Made by a program: the position numbers and the translations under genes
Source: Microvirga aerophila
Lineage (GTDB): Bacteria > Pseudomonadota > Alphaproteobacteria > Rhizobiales > Beijerinckiaceae
Reading direction: 5' to 3'
Length of the DNA stretch: 39,749 bases
Assembly (NCBI RefSeq): GCF_003332305.1
Contig: NZ_QOIO01000053.1
Location: 1 to 39,749, forward strand
The notes under the pieces: model-generated
Databases searched by the model: none
Told to the model about the DNA's origin: nothing
The model's input: only the letters and a program-made list of their open reading frames with translations
Shown: piece after piece, positions 24,440-32,128 of the stretch
Position numbering within the stretch: position 1 is the first letter of the stretch
Layout: the number at the start of each line of letters is the position of its first letter

Positions 24440-25852
24440 TCAACTCAAGGCGAAGCCTCTTTCAACGTGTTTCTCTGGAGCTCGGCATTCTACGGCGGCA
24501 ATGATGGAAGCTGGTATGAGAAACATAGCATACCCTAAGAAAGGTGCGAGGTGCTTCTCGAACTCGTAAAAGCCATCGCCGATTACAACATAGGTTGGGG
24601 CCAACAGAACAGCCGCCCCCGCGCAGCTCCACGGGAGATTTCTGCGCAGTGCCCCCGTTGCGCAAGCGAGCATCCCACCGATTGCAAGCAATACACCCCC
24701 GGACCAATAGTATGAAAATGGTCCAAAGCGCTCATCTGCAGTATGCATCGATTTTACATTGTAAAGATACCCAAGCGAAAGGTCTGACCTGAAGGCAGAA
24801 AACGATGCTTCTTTGCAAATTAAAGGAAGGTATCTATAGAAAGTTTTCACAAAATTAGTCAAAGCTCCCAAATCCGAAAACCGCTGCCTAGTCTCAACAT
24901 CCATGCTTTTTCCGAGAGGCCAATAGCCTTTCCCCCAAGCAGCAGCAAACTCGCTGGGAAGTCCCGAGGCCTCGAACGACTCTTTGGTCACTCGTTCGGG
25001 AGCGAGTTTCATCCTGTCCGAGAAATTGTACGCGGGCCACCCTGACACGCCTGACGTTGCATAAGCGATGCCATTGAACACACGATTGAAATTGTTTGCG
25101 TGAGGGTAAACGCTCATATGAATATTGAACAGAGCCACCTGCACAGTCACGACAACGAATAAAGCACTAAAATGAGCAACCCGCGGTCGGTAAAATGCCA
25201 ATGCGCAAATCGGCAATGTAAAAAGGAATGCACTCTTTGACGAAAATGCCACGAGGGCTGAAACTACTAGGAATAATGCTCCGGATTCGTCTCGGTACAC
25301 TGCACGAAAAAACAAAGCTACCCACAGAGGTGCGAGGGCGAGAGTCGCGGCTTCTTCAAAGACTGAATTGAAATATCCCACATAGGTTGGGCTCGACAGG
25401 GCAAGCAGTGTTGTAACAACAATTAAAAATCCGGGGAACTTGCTCTTCGCTTGACTATAAAGCAAAATAATTCCGCAGAAAAAGCATAAAAAATATATGA
25501 ACGACAATATCGCAAAGTGAAATTTGTATATTCCGAGAGACGTCAATCCGACGGATAGTCCCAATGCAACCGCTCCCGATGTGGAACTTGGGATCGGAGA
25601 TTGGTAATTCGGATTTTCCCTTCCCGTTATCAGTGCATCGACAGGGAACCGGGTATACGGCGTCGCTTCAAGTTCATAATCAACAAGAGCCGACCGAAGC
25701 ACCCTGAAGCCGTCACCGTTGTTCATAAGTGCCCATCCGGACACGTATGTTTGGATGCCACTGAACAGCAATGCAGCCATCACTGCAATGAGGCTAACCC
25801 TGAAGGATGCAGTCCTGGATAAGCCAACGGTTGTAACTTGGAAGCGAAACAC
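24440..25852 (-). CDS. hypothetical polytopic membrane protein (AT-richer)
   Basis: 470 residues with about ten hydrophobic segments; the first is near residues 18-38 (VSLIAVMAALLFSGIQTYVS). It has a long extracytoplasmic stretch after span 1 (NNGDGFRVLRSALVDYELEA) and another in the second half with several aromatic residues. I see no motif that settles a family. The overall plan, with a first span followed by a large loop and many spans, is that of surface-glycan membrane proteins (GT-C or YfhO-like). Base composition is visibly lower in GC than its neighbours and codon use differs, suggesting recent acquisition. Transcribed opposite to the polysaccharide set. Function unknown. Confidence 0.7.
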   Translation of the reverse strand: MFRFQVTTVGLSRTASFRVSLIAVMAALLFSGIQTYVSGWALMNNGDGFRVLRSALVDYELEATPYTRFPVDALITGRENPNYQSPIPSSTSGAVALGLSVGLTSLGIYKFHFAILSFIYFLCFFCGIILLYSQAKSKFPGFLIVVTTLLALSSPTYVGYFNSVFEEAATLALAPLWVALFFRAVYRDESGALFLVVSALVAFSSKSAFLFTLPICALAFYRPRVAHFSALFVVVTVQVALFNIHMSVYPHANNFNRVFNGIAYATSGVSGWPAYNFSDRMKLAPERVTKESFEASGLPSEFAAAWGKGYWPLGKSMDVETRQRFSDLGALTNFVKTFYRYLPLICKEASFSAFRSDLSLGYLYNVKSMHTADERFGPFSYYWSGGVLLAIGGMLACATGALRRNLPWSCAGAAVLLAPTYVVIGDGFYEFEKHLAPFLGYAMFLIPASIIAAVECRAPEKHVERGFALS

Positions 25853-26278
25853 AGGGACTCCGAGATTTGTGCGCCCTGTGCCTTATCAGAGTTGCTTCCT
25901 TCAGATCCAGCATACTGCACCCAAGCTTTAAATAATCTACTCCCGCCGCGCTGCGTCTGAGAGTCTGAATCCTTCGCGTCAGAAAACTGGTCTGTCACAT
26001 CCGAAGGTTGGCATAGGTCATGTCCAAGTCGGTGGGCAAGCCATTGTTGGTGCCGTGGTCGAGGAACTCCGGCGGCTCCGCAAGAAAGCCTGTAAGGCAA
26101 GTCCCCCGGCCCTTGAGGCGAAACCTACCCGGCCGCGCGGTGCCGCCGTGTAGGCGCATGGGTCGCACGTTCACGATCTCCTCGAGGCATGACGTCAAAA
26201 CGGCAGCACGGCTGAACGGCGCGCCGCGACGCCAGCATGATCATGGTGTGAACCGTCAAGATCACGCTGCCGCCACAC
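25853..26278. other. intergenic stretch, no gene recognised
   Basis: Lies between the divergently placed promoter side of the membrane gene and the terminator of the RTX gene. Short frames only, none with family features. The promoter of the 24440-25852 gene must lie at its left end. Confidence 0.45.
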
Positions 26279-26311
26279 AAAAAAGCCCCCACTTCGCGGG
26301 AAGTGAGGGCT
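26279..26311 (-). terminator. Rho-independent terminator of the RTX gene
   Basis: On the minus strand AGCCCTCACTT pairs with AAGTGGGGGCT (one G-T pair) around a CCCGCG loop, followed by six T residues. It sits 22 bases past the stop of the RTX gene. Confidence 0.9.
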
Positions 26312-26333
26312 CGTCGTGAGACGCTTACGAAGC

Positions 26334-27086
26334 TTAAAGGATGAAGTAATCTTTCTTGAAGCTGATCCGATCGTCAAACAGGATCGAGAAGTCCGCCTGA
26401 CCATCCCCGTTGACGTCACCCTCAACCACGGACTCGGAGCCGAACATTTTATAACGCAGCTGACCAGCCTTGTTCGTGAAGTCCTTCGCTCCAATGAACG
26501 TGAAAGCCTGGTTCTTCGAAGCGTTCGTGTTGGCATCGATAGCCGACAGGTCGATGCGATCGCTGCTTGTGAAGTCCAGGATGATGTCGGCGGTTTCCAC
26601 GGACGTTCCGCTGTGCGTCGTCGACTTGAACACGAAGGTGTCGCGTCCACTTCCGCCAGCGAGGATATCTGCACCCCCACGACCATGGATCGTGTCGTCG
26701 CCGCCGAAGCCCTGGATGGCATCGCTGCGGCTGCTGCCAAAGAACGTGTCGGCGCCCGAGAGAGCCGTCTTCAACAGCTTCTGATCGTCCAAGATGCTTT
26801 TCGTCTTCGCAGCTTTTGCGACAGCCGGTGCGTCCAGCGCCAGGCCGCTGATCGTCACTGACTTTCTGCCTTCATCGTAGCCGGTATACGTATTGACGGT
26901 GCCGCTCTTGAGAGTGTTGCCGCTGTACGTGAAGTCCGAACCGATGAACGTGTCGTTGGTCTTGTAAGGATACTTGACGACGTACTTGTTGCTGGAGCGC
27001 GAATAGCTGGACGCCACGCTCAGATAACCGAAATCAACGAAAGCGAGGTTGTAACCGCCCTCGCCATACCAAGACACTTTTGCCAT
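26334..27086 (-). CDS. RTX calcium-binding protein, probable type I secretion substrate
   Basis: 250 residues without an N-terminal signal peptide. Residues 1-90 are a Tyr/Ser-rich region of unknown fold. A calcium-binding RTX block follows: GADTFFGSSRSDAIQGFGGD, then DTIHGRGGADILAGGSGRD. The serralysin-type C-terminal domain runs from TFVFKSTTHSG through DIILDFTSSDRIDLSAIDAN and ends in DISFKKDYFIL-like hydrophobic residues. This domain is the usual uncleaved C-terminal signal for ABC-type (type I) secretors. No catalytic motif is present, so it is more likely a matrix or adhesion protein than an enzyme. The ribosome site AGGGGC precedes the ATG. Clear terminator downstream. No secretion apparatus is in the window. 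Confidence 0.85.
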   Translation of the reverse strand: MAKVSWYGEGGYNLAFVDFGYLSVASSYSRSSNKYVVKYPYKTNDTFIGSDFTYSGNTLKSGTVNTYTGYDEGRKSVTISGLALDAPAVAKAAKTKSILDDQKLLKTALSGADTFFGSSRSDAIQGFGGDDTIHGRGGADILAGGSGRDTFVFKSTTHSGTSVETADIILDFTSSDRIDLSAIDANTNASKNQAFTFIGAKDFTNKAGQLRYKMFGSESVVEGDVNGDGQADFSILFDDRISFKKDYFIL

Positions 27087-27144
27087 GATAGCCCCTAATT
27101 GAAATGTTGTTTTTGTGAGGCGCGCCTGGCGCCCCTTGGCTGCC

Positions 27145-27492
27145 TTAAGGGCAGGCGTCGGTTGGCTTGTTGGGGCTCACGGCCTGACAGGCCTTCAGAA
27201 TCCCTTGCTTGCCCTGCTCCGCAGCCCTGGTCAGCGCCATGGCTAGGCCAACCTGCTGCTTCTCTTTGGACGCCACATAGGCATCGTACCTTGCCGTCGA
27301 CGGGGTCGTGGCCTGGCTCGGAGTAACCTTCCTGGCTGCGCTGGACGCGCCGAAAGTGTCCTCGCAGTTGGCGCCGACACCAAGCACGCAGTCACCCGAT
27401 GTCTGGGCGCTGGCAGGAGATGCCGCAATCGAGGCCGATGCGAACAGCGCTGCACCCATTAGGAGCAGCGGACGCGACTTCTTAAAATTCAT
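27145..27492 (-). CDS. small exported protein of unknown function
   Basis: 115 residues. A typical Sec signal peptide (KKSRPLLLMGAALFASASIA, then ASPASAQ with a predicted cut after AQA/AQT) precedes a mature part of about 85 residues. That part has four Cys (GDCVLGVGANCED near its start, KACQAV and the C-terminal DACP), which could make two disulphides. It is rich in Ala, Thr and Lys. GAGGA lies six bases before the ATG. It sits 58 bases upstream of the RTX gene on the same strand, so the two may share a promoter. I do not recognise a family. Confidence 0.75.
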   Translation of the reverse strand: MNFKKSRPLLLMGAALFASASIAASPASAQTSGDCVLGVGANCEDTFGASSAARKVTPSQATTPSTARYDAYVASKEKQQVGLAMALTRAAEQGKQGILKACQAVSPNKPTDACP

Positions 27493-28275
27493 GATCGTTC
27501 CTCATGGCAATCGATGTTCCTCACGGAAATCAAATCATGTTTAAACCATGACCGTGTTTTTGCGCAAGCTGAAACAAGTTGCTCAAAGGATACACTCGGC
27601 GGAAATCGCCACTCGACGCACGGACGGAGTGCTACCACGCAATTTTCAGAAGTAGATACCGCCTAATTCGCCCACCATCCGACGCACATATCTCGATGAC
27701 CGTTGCATTATTCTAGCGCAATTACCGGTGCAGCTGACAATATTTCTTGCCTAAATTTCAGTAGTCATGCGGCTAATCTCGCTGTCGACCAGTTTGAAAT
27801 CTGACACATGGGCATTATTAGCAACCTCAATTACTATCTTGCGACACCGCAACAATGATCGAACGGAACTTATACTATCCGAAGGGGGTAGCCGTTTAAG
27901 GGGCAAAAGCTGGGCCCTAACCTACCTCCCGGCGCGCGACCAAGACACCACCTGCTCGATCATCAGCCGCTGCTTCCTGCAGGTTTTTCCAGCCCCTCAC
28001 GGCCTCATTACAGTGCGTGATCATGGGGTCACCTTCCTGAGAGTTGCGCGTGACATCCATGTCGTCGCGGTCTGATGATTTCAGTAGTGTTTGCCAAATC
28101 GCCTCGTTAAGAGAAGCCCAACACGGGGACAAGGGGCGTGGTGAGATACATAGTGCGGTGATTGAAACGGGCCCTGTCGGCCGTGCCCCCTGCCTTTGCT
28201 GTGCCCGCCTCGCCTATTTGGATAGTATCGATCGCGCCAAGTAAGGCCGCATCGGTGGAGATGGTCTGACTGAAC
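27493..28275. other. intergenic stretch, no gene recognised
   Basis: The left part (27500-27870) is AT-rich and is the likely promoter region for the small exported protein. The rest has only short overlapping frames without family features. A promoter for the 28276 gene must lie at the right end. Confidence 0.4.
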
Positions 28276-28944
28276 ATGCTGCAACATCTGCTCATGGCGC
28301 TTCTGTTTGGCGCACTGTCTGTTTACGGCTTGGTCCTGACGGTTGGCACGGCCGCCCTTGGTATGATTGAAAGCCGCATCCCCGCCGTACTGCCCAACCA
28401 ACAGGCTACGTCAGAAGATCTGGCGAAGGACCTGGAGGTGTGGTCCTCGATTCCTGGACTGGGCGACAGAGCGACAAGTCTTGCTGTGCGCCTGGCGCAG
28501 GCGACCGTTGAACCCGAGCATATCGAGGAGTTAGGTCGCCGGATCGAGGATAAGCTCAAGCAGCGTCCGGCTTCACCATCCTACTGGCTCCTGCTGGCCT
28601 ATGTCCGGTTCGTGCGCAGCGAACCCGTGCCCCTGGTCACCAAGGCGCTGGAAAACTCAATCCTCACCGGGCGCTATGAGCGGCACGTGATGATCGAACG
28701 CGTGCGCTTTGCCTTCCTGATCTGGCCGCTGCTCACCCCTGACCTGCAGCGGCAGATGACGTCGGAGTTGGCCCACGTCGGAGGGCACTTGAACCGCGAA
28801 ACCCTTTCGGAATTGCGGACCTCCCTCGCCTCCCTGCCTGCCGAGGAACGCGACACGATGGCACTGACCTTACAAACGCGCCTGGGCACCACAGAGCCTG
28901 GATGGGTCAAAGCTCTGGACTTGGCTCCAAGATCTCCAACCTAG
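28276..28944 (+). CDS. hypothetical membrane-anchored protein
   Basis: 222 residues. One N-terminal hydrophobic segment (MALLFGALSVYGLVLTVGTA) acts as an anchor or uncleaved signal, leaving about 190 residues probably on the periplasmic side. These are helical and charged, with ELGRRIEDKLKQRPASPSYW and LLLAYVRFVRSEPVPL, an arrangement that resembles short TPR-like helical repeats. The C-terminus is polar. Proteins of this form often occur beside exopolysaccharide genes, but I see no motif that fixes the role. The ribosome site is weak. It stands alone between two stretches without genes. Confidence 0.6.
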   Translation: MLQHLLMALLFGALSVYGLVLTVGTAALGMIESRIPAVLPNQQATSEDLAKDLEVWSSIPGLGDRATSLAVRLAQATVEPEHIEELGRRIEDKLKQRPASPSYWLLLAYVRFVRSEPVPLVTKALENSILTGRYERHVMIERVRFAFLIWPLLTPDLQRQMTSELAHVGGHLNRETLSELRTSLASLPAEERDTMALTLQTRLGTTEPGWVKALDLAPRSPT

Positions 28945-28990
28945 CCTCGGATCCACGGACGTGCCGGCGGCGGAACATCTGCTTCACTAA

Positions 28991-29022
28991 CATACCTTGT
29001 TGAAAGCATACCTTGTTGAAAG
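28991..29022 (+). repeat. tandem repeat, 2 x 16 bases
   Basis: CATACCTTGTTGAAAG occurs twice in immediate succession. A related CAACCTTGTTGAGG occurs at about 29091. Non-coding; possibly the footprint of a past insertion or slippage. Confidence 0.8.
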
Positions 29023-29193
29023 TCTCCTATTTTTGGCCAGGGACTGCCCCCGCCCGCTTGCTATCTCGCTCTGAAGCTTTCCTGTGAATTCAACCTTGTT
29101 GAGGTCTGAGGAGGCGAAGGAGCGGCGGTGCGCCGCAAGGCTCGCCAGGGCGCCCGGTTTCTTCGTCTAACCGCGCCCGAGGCAATCGTGGCA

Positions 29194-29514
29194 TCAGCGA
29201 TTATTCAGCGGGACCACGTTGGATCCAGCCGTGTTGGTGCCCTTGGTCGGCTTGACCCTGCTGAGGACGGCTGGCGAGACGTTCCACTTCTGCCCGGTGT
29301 CAGTGATCACCGTCACGGTCTTCGTGTTGTAACGCGTCAGCATGCCCTCAAGTTGGCCCCGACCGGGGGGCTGGAAGGTGACGCGGTCGCCAATCTTGAA
29401 CTCCAGCATCTCCACATGAGCGCGCATCTGGTCAAGAAAGCGCAGGCGCTCGACGATGCGGTGGTTGAGGTCAATGAGCTCGGCCTCGGTCAGCTGGTCA
29501 ATGTCGATCTTCAT
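29194..29514 (-). CDS. hypothetical protein, SH3/KOW-like core
   Basis: 106 residues. A helical N-terminus (DIDQLTEAELIDLNHRIVER) is followed by a beta-rich part FKIGDRVTFQPPGR, LEGMLTRYNTKTVTVITDTG and QKWNVSPAVLSRV. A conserved-looking Gly-Asp-Arg-Val turn and alternating hydrophobics suggest a small SH3-like barrel. I recall similar short hypotheticals in Methylobacteriaceae but no function. The coding call rests on length, composition and the coherent secondary-structure pattern. No operon partner. Confidence 0.7.
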   Translation of the reverse strand: MKIDIDQLTEAELIDLNHRIVERLRFLDQMRAHVEMLEFKIGDRVTFQPPGRGQLEGMLTRYNTKTVTVITDTGQKWNVSPAVLSRVKPTKGTNTAGSNVVPLNNR

Positions 29515-29725
29515 TGAGGTGCCATAGCTTAGAGACGGACTGGGCCATCAAGCGAATGTCTGGCTAGCGTTTCTGCGTGTCAAGCGCCCGATGCAGTCTT
29601 CAAACGCTCTTGTGCGGAAGGGCAGTCTTGCACGGATCGGAGGAGCGAGCGCTCGAAAGAGGCCCAGAGAATCGAAGGGGTAAGGGATGTGGTCGGCGCA
29701 GCTACCGCTTCACCGACACGTAAGG

Positions 29726-29968
29726 TCAGTCCCTACCGCGTAAGCGGACGCCCAATCCGCCGTCACCGCTTTCTGGAATGAACTGAATGCCGGCCGTCTC
29801 GAAGGCGCGGTGAAGAGCTTGAAGCGTCAGGCCGTGAGCATTCAGAGGGCCTGGTTTGGTTTCCAGACGCTTGACTGTCGGGAGCGACACACCAGAGGCG
29901 GAAGCAAGATCCTTCTGCTCCCAGCGTAATAAGGCGCGGGCCGCCCGGATCTGCTCACTTGTCAACAT
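29726..29968 (-). CDS. XRE-family helix-turn-helix regulator
   Basis: 80 residues. LTSEQIRAARALLRWEQKDL then ASGVSLPTVKRLE is an HTH_3/XRE DNA-binding domain; HGLTLQALHRAFETAGIQFI and a short glycine-rich tail follow. The type (LLRWEQKDLA.ASGVS..TVKRLE, then AFE.AGI.FI) is very common in Rhizobiales as a stand-alone regulator or antitoxin-like protein. The ATG at 29968 has GGAG eight bases upstream; the frame opens at a TTG at 30001. The region just upstream carries repeated TGATACTC motifs, so autoregulation is likely. No toxin-like partner is adjacent on the same strand. Confidence 0.88.
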   Translation of the reverse strand: MLTSEQIRAARALLRWEQKDLASASGVSLPTVKRLETKPGPLNAHGLTLQALHRAFETAGIQFIPESGDGGLGVRLRGRD

Positions 29969-29971
29969 AAA

Positions 29972-30038
29972 TGATACTCCAGGAAATAATTGATTCCTCA
30001 AGTATTGACAAATCCGAGTAAATTGATACTCTGGGTAT
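29972..30038. promoter_or_regulatory. candidate operator region of the XRE gene
   Basis: TGATACTC occurs at 29972 and again at 30024; the second is part of ATAC-N5-GTAT (30026-30038). The stretch is AT-rich and covers the likely promoter of the minus-strand XRE gene and possibly of the plus-strand frame at 30060. Confidence 0.35.
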
Positions 30039-30059
30039 TGTTAATGCACGAGGTAAGCC

Positions 30060-30389
30060 ATGATCTACGACCACCAAATGACTTGGCCTTTCGTTGTACA
30101 AGGCCTAAATCACCCAGGAGCCACTGCACTGCAGCAGCTTCTCTTGTGGCTCATCTGCTCGATGCCGCCAAGCGCCGCTCTACAGATCAAAGTGTACAGG
30201 CTGATCACTGCACCCTTAGGAGCGACGGTTTCCCATAGCCACAATGGCACTTCTGCCAGGACCAAATGGCGAAGCTGGAGCGGCGAGTGTTCCCTGAACA
30301 GGCACAATGAACCCACCTTCGGGTCTGCTCGGGAACCGCTGATCGCCTCTGAGGGCTTTTTCGCTCACAGCTGGGAGGGCTTCCGATGA
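30060..30389 (+). CDS. doubtful small ORF
   Basis: 109 codons, divergent from the XRE gene. In favour: GAGG eight bases before the ATG, and a stop that overlaps the next ATG by four bases (ATGA). Against: the composition (many Ser, His, Trp; SHSHNGTSARTKWRSWSGEC) looks like non-coding translation, and no family is recognised. I include it because its signals suggest coupling to the following small gene. Confidence 0.28.
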   Translation: MIYDHQMTWPFVVQGLNHPGATALQQLLLWLICSMPPSAALQIKVYRLITAPLGATVSHSHNGTSARTKWRSWSGECSLNRHNEPTFGSAREPLIASEGFFAHSWEGFR

Positions 30390-30655
30390 GAGAGATCTCT
30401 CGCCCAGACCGAGCGATGACGCCACCCACGAAGGGGAGACCTTTAGCGACCGCCAAACCTCCCAGCGTTGCATCTTTGGGCGTGCGGGTGCGCTTGGTTC
30501 CCGTTGCTCGGGATCGCGAGCTCGCGAGGCTCATCAGATCCTGTGACGCCTTGAGGACCGAATGGGAGTGTCTGTTCCAGCGGATCGTCGAACTTCTGAA
30601 TGAGGATGATCGAGGATCCCGAGGTGATGGCCTCTCCTCCTCACCTGACGAGTGA
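30386..30655 (+). CDS. small hypothetical protein upstream of the HNH gene
   Basis: 89 residues. The N-terminal 40 are Pro/Lys/Ala-rich and probably disordered. LGVRVRLVPVARDRELARLI followed by SCDALRTEWECLFQRIVELL looks like one strand and two helices. GGGAGG lies six bases before the ATG. The stop is 12 bases before the HNH nuclease ATG, so the two form an operon. Only the last few codons are inside the repeat shared with copy 1, so this gene has no partner at 4.5 kb. Function unknown. Confidence 0.5.
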   Translation: MREISRPDRAMTPPTKGRPLATAKPPSVASLGVRVRLVPVARDRELARLIRSCDALRTEWECLFQRIVELLNEDDRGSRGDGLSSSPDE

Positions 30656-30667
30656 GGGAGGCTCCCC

Positions 30668-31066
30668 ATGTCGTTTGTTCAGGTTGATAACGTCAGGACA
30701 ACACCTCGCCGCAAACTGACACCGCACCGGCGGTTGCAGGCGTGGGAGAAAACAGGCGGTGTTTGCGTGCTATGCGACCGAACGATTGATGGTGCGCGCG
30801 AGCGCTGGATTGTTGAGCACATCAGAGCACTTGAACTCGGCGGTCTGGACGATCTGGAGAACATGGGTCCCGCGCACGAGGCCTGCGCCTCGGTCAAAAC
30901 CCGAGATGATCATCGTCGGGCCGCGCGGGCCAAGCGACAGAAGATCCAGCATATCGGAGCTGACGAACCCAGGAGGCCCCTGCCCTTTGGAAAGACCAGC
31001 CAATGGAAGCGGAAGGTCTCGGGCAGGATCGTTCCGCGCGGAATACGTGTCGAACCCGGTGACTGA
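30668..31066 (+). CDS. HNH endonuclease (intact copy)
   Basis: 132-residue HNH nuclease. A basic N-terminus (TTPRRKLTPHRRLQAWEKTG) leads to the CVLC Cys pair, WIVEHIRALELGG with the general-base His, then DDLENMGPAHEACA with Asn, His and a Cys that with CVLC may bind a structural zinc. A basic helix RRAARAKRQKIQHIG and the conserved SQWKRKVSGRIVPR ending follow. Such enzymes nick or cut double-stranded DNA; small stand-alone types of this form are frequent in alphaproteobacterial prophages and islands. The ribosome site is GGAGG. It follows a small gene by 12 bases. Copy 1 at 4572 lacks this C-terminus and a fragment of a third lies at 13377. Confidence 0.9.
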   Translation: MSFVQVDNVRTTPRRKLTPHRRLQAWEKTGGVCVLCDRTIDGARERWIVEHIRALELGGLDDLENMGPAHEACASVKTRDDHRRAARAKRQKIQHIGADEPRRPLPFGKTSQWKRKVSGRIVPRGIRVEPGD

Positions 31067-31139
31067 AGAAGATGATACGCCCTGGCGCCTCAACCCCGCA
31101 GCATTTGTCACGGCTTCTACAGGAAGAATCTGTTCATAC

Positions 31140-31300
31140 CGTCTTCGAGGACGCCGACTCTGCCTGTCGAACAATGCGGCCGAGCGGGCGATCCGCGGGA
31201 TTGTGATCGGCCAAGAGAATTTCTGTTCGCAGGCTCCGATGCCGGCGGTGGGGACGCGGCGGAACCAGGTCGCAGGCAAGGTCATCAAGGGCAATATCGT
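31140..31300 (+). pseudogene. IS66-family transposase (TnpC) C-terminal remnant, frameshifted
   Basis: RRLCLSNNAAERAIRGIVIG matches the ICLSNNAAERALRG segment near the C-terminus of IS66 TnpC, a DDE transposase. The continuation LFAGSDAGGGDAA is present but in a neighbouring frame, so a one-base change lies at about 31220-31225. The N-terminal domains and the other IS66 genes are missing. It lies directly behind the HNH gene and may have been what separated the two parts of the repeat. Confidence 0.75.
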
Positions 31301-31427
31301 CGGGTCGCGAGTGTATCCGCGAGTCGGCAGGCAATCCTGTTGGACCGCCCGGTGACATGCGGCCTCACAAGCGGTGATCCGGCACCACACGCGGGGCCTC
31401 CGACAGGGTGGCTGGCCACTCCACAGC

Positions 31428-31757
31428 TTACCCAGAGGGGGACGCCTCGGCCACTGGCTGGTTGACAGGGGTTGGCGCCAGACGCCGTTCCAGAGCGGCA
31501 ACCTGCCGGGCCAGGTTATCGATAGCCGCCTTCAAGGCCAACACATCGGCCGCGTCGGGAATAGTGCATGGCGGGCGGGCTGGAGGTTGGAGGACTGGCT
31601 CACGCCGGCTCTCGCTGGGCGCAGGGGGTGATTGGACCATCGCCTCCGGCCGCTGGGCCGGCGAGCGACCGAGACGGCGCGCCAAGCGCCAGACAATCCA
31701 GAGAATTCCTGCCGCTAGGAGGACGAGGAAGAGGATGGGAAAGAGGTCGGCGAACAT
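31428..31757 (-). CDS. small single-span membrane protein
   Basis: 109 residues from MFADLFPILFLVLLAAGILW, one transmembrane helix at the N-terminus, followed by a basic stretch (RLARRLGRSPAQRP). A Pro-rich linker and a C-terminal amphipathic helix (VLALKAAIDNLARQVAALER) that probably forms a coiled coil complete it. This plan resembles small envelope proteins that hold a partner at the membrane, but no function is known. The frame is open 12 codons further upstream; I chose the ATG at 31757 because the span then starts at the N-terminus. A degenerate copy of its start and leader lies at 38060-38225. It lies antisense within the block that copy 1 lacks. Confidence 0.6.
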   Translation of the reverse strand: MFADLFPILFLVLLAAGILWIVWRLARRLGRSPAQRPEAMVQSPPAPSESRREPVLQPPARPPCTIPDAADVLALKAAIDNLARQVAALERRLAPTPVNQPVAEASPSG

Positions 31758-32128
31758 GGGGGCTTCTGCTTGTGTGGGACTGGAGATCAGCACAGGGCAA
31801 CGCCAAGGAGTGGGCGCCGTTCCTCAACCTGGTGACACGGCGCCCCTTGTTGCTTCGATCAACAGCAGACGTCCAGAGAAAGCGCTTCTTCCGATCTCAG
31901 GACAACCATCCCAAGCAGGCTGGGGGCCACCGTTTGACGGAAACGCCAGCCTCATCCACCGATTCGAGTCGGCCAATCGGGCTTGTGAGATTGGTTTGCG
32001 CTTTCGCCAGAGCCAAGGGCGGCATTCAGCAGTCTTGATCGAGAGGTCTGGCTGCGTGAGGCTCGGGCTCGGGTCACGGATCATCCGAGCCGCCGCATCC
32101 GTGACCTGCTGCTTTGGAGCTAGAAGCC

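Noticed and set aside
28991..29022. CRISPR-like repeat
   Set aside because: Two adjacent 16-base units without spacers; not a CRISPR array.
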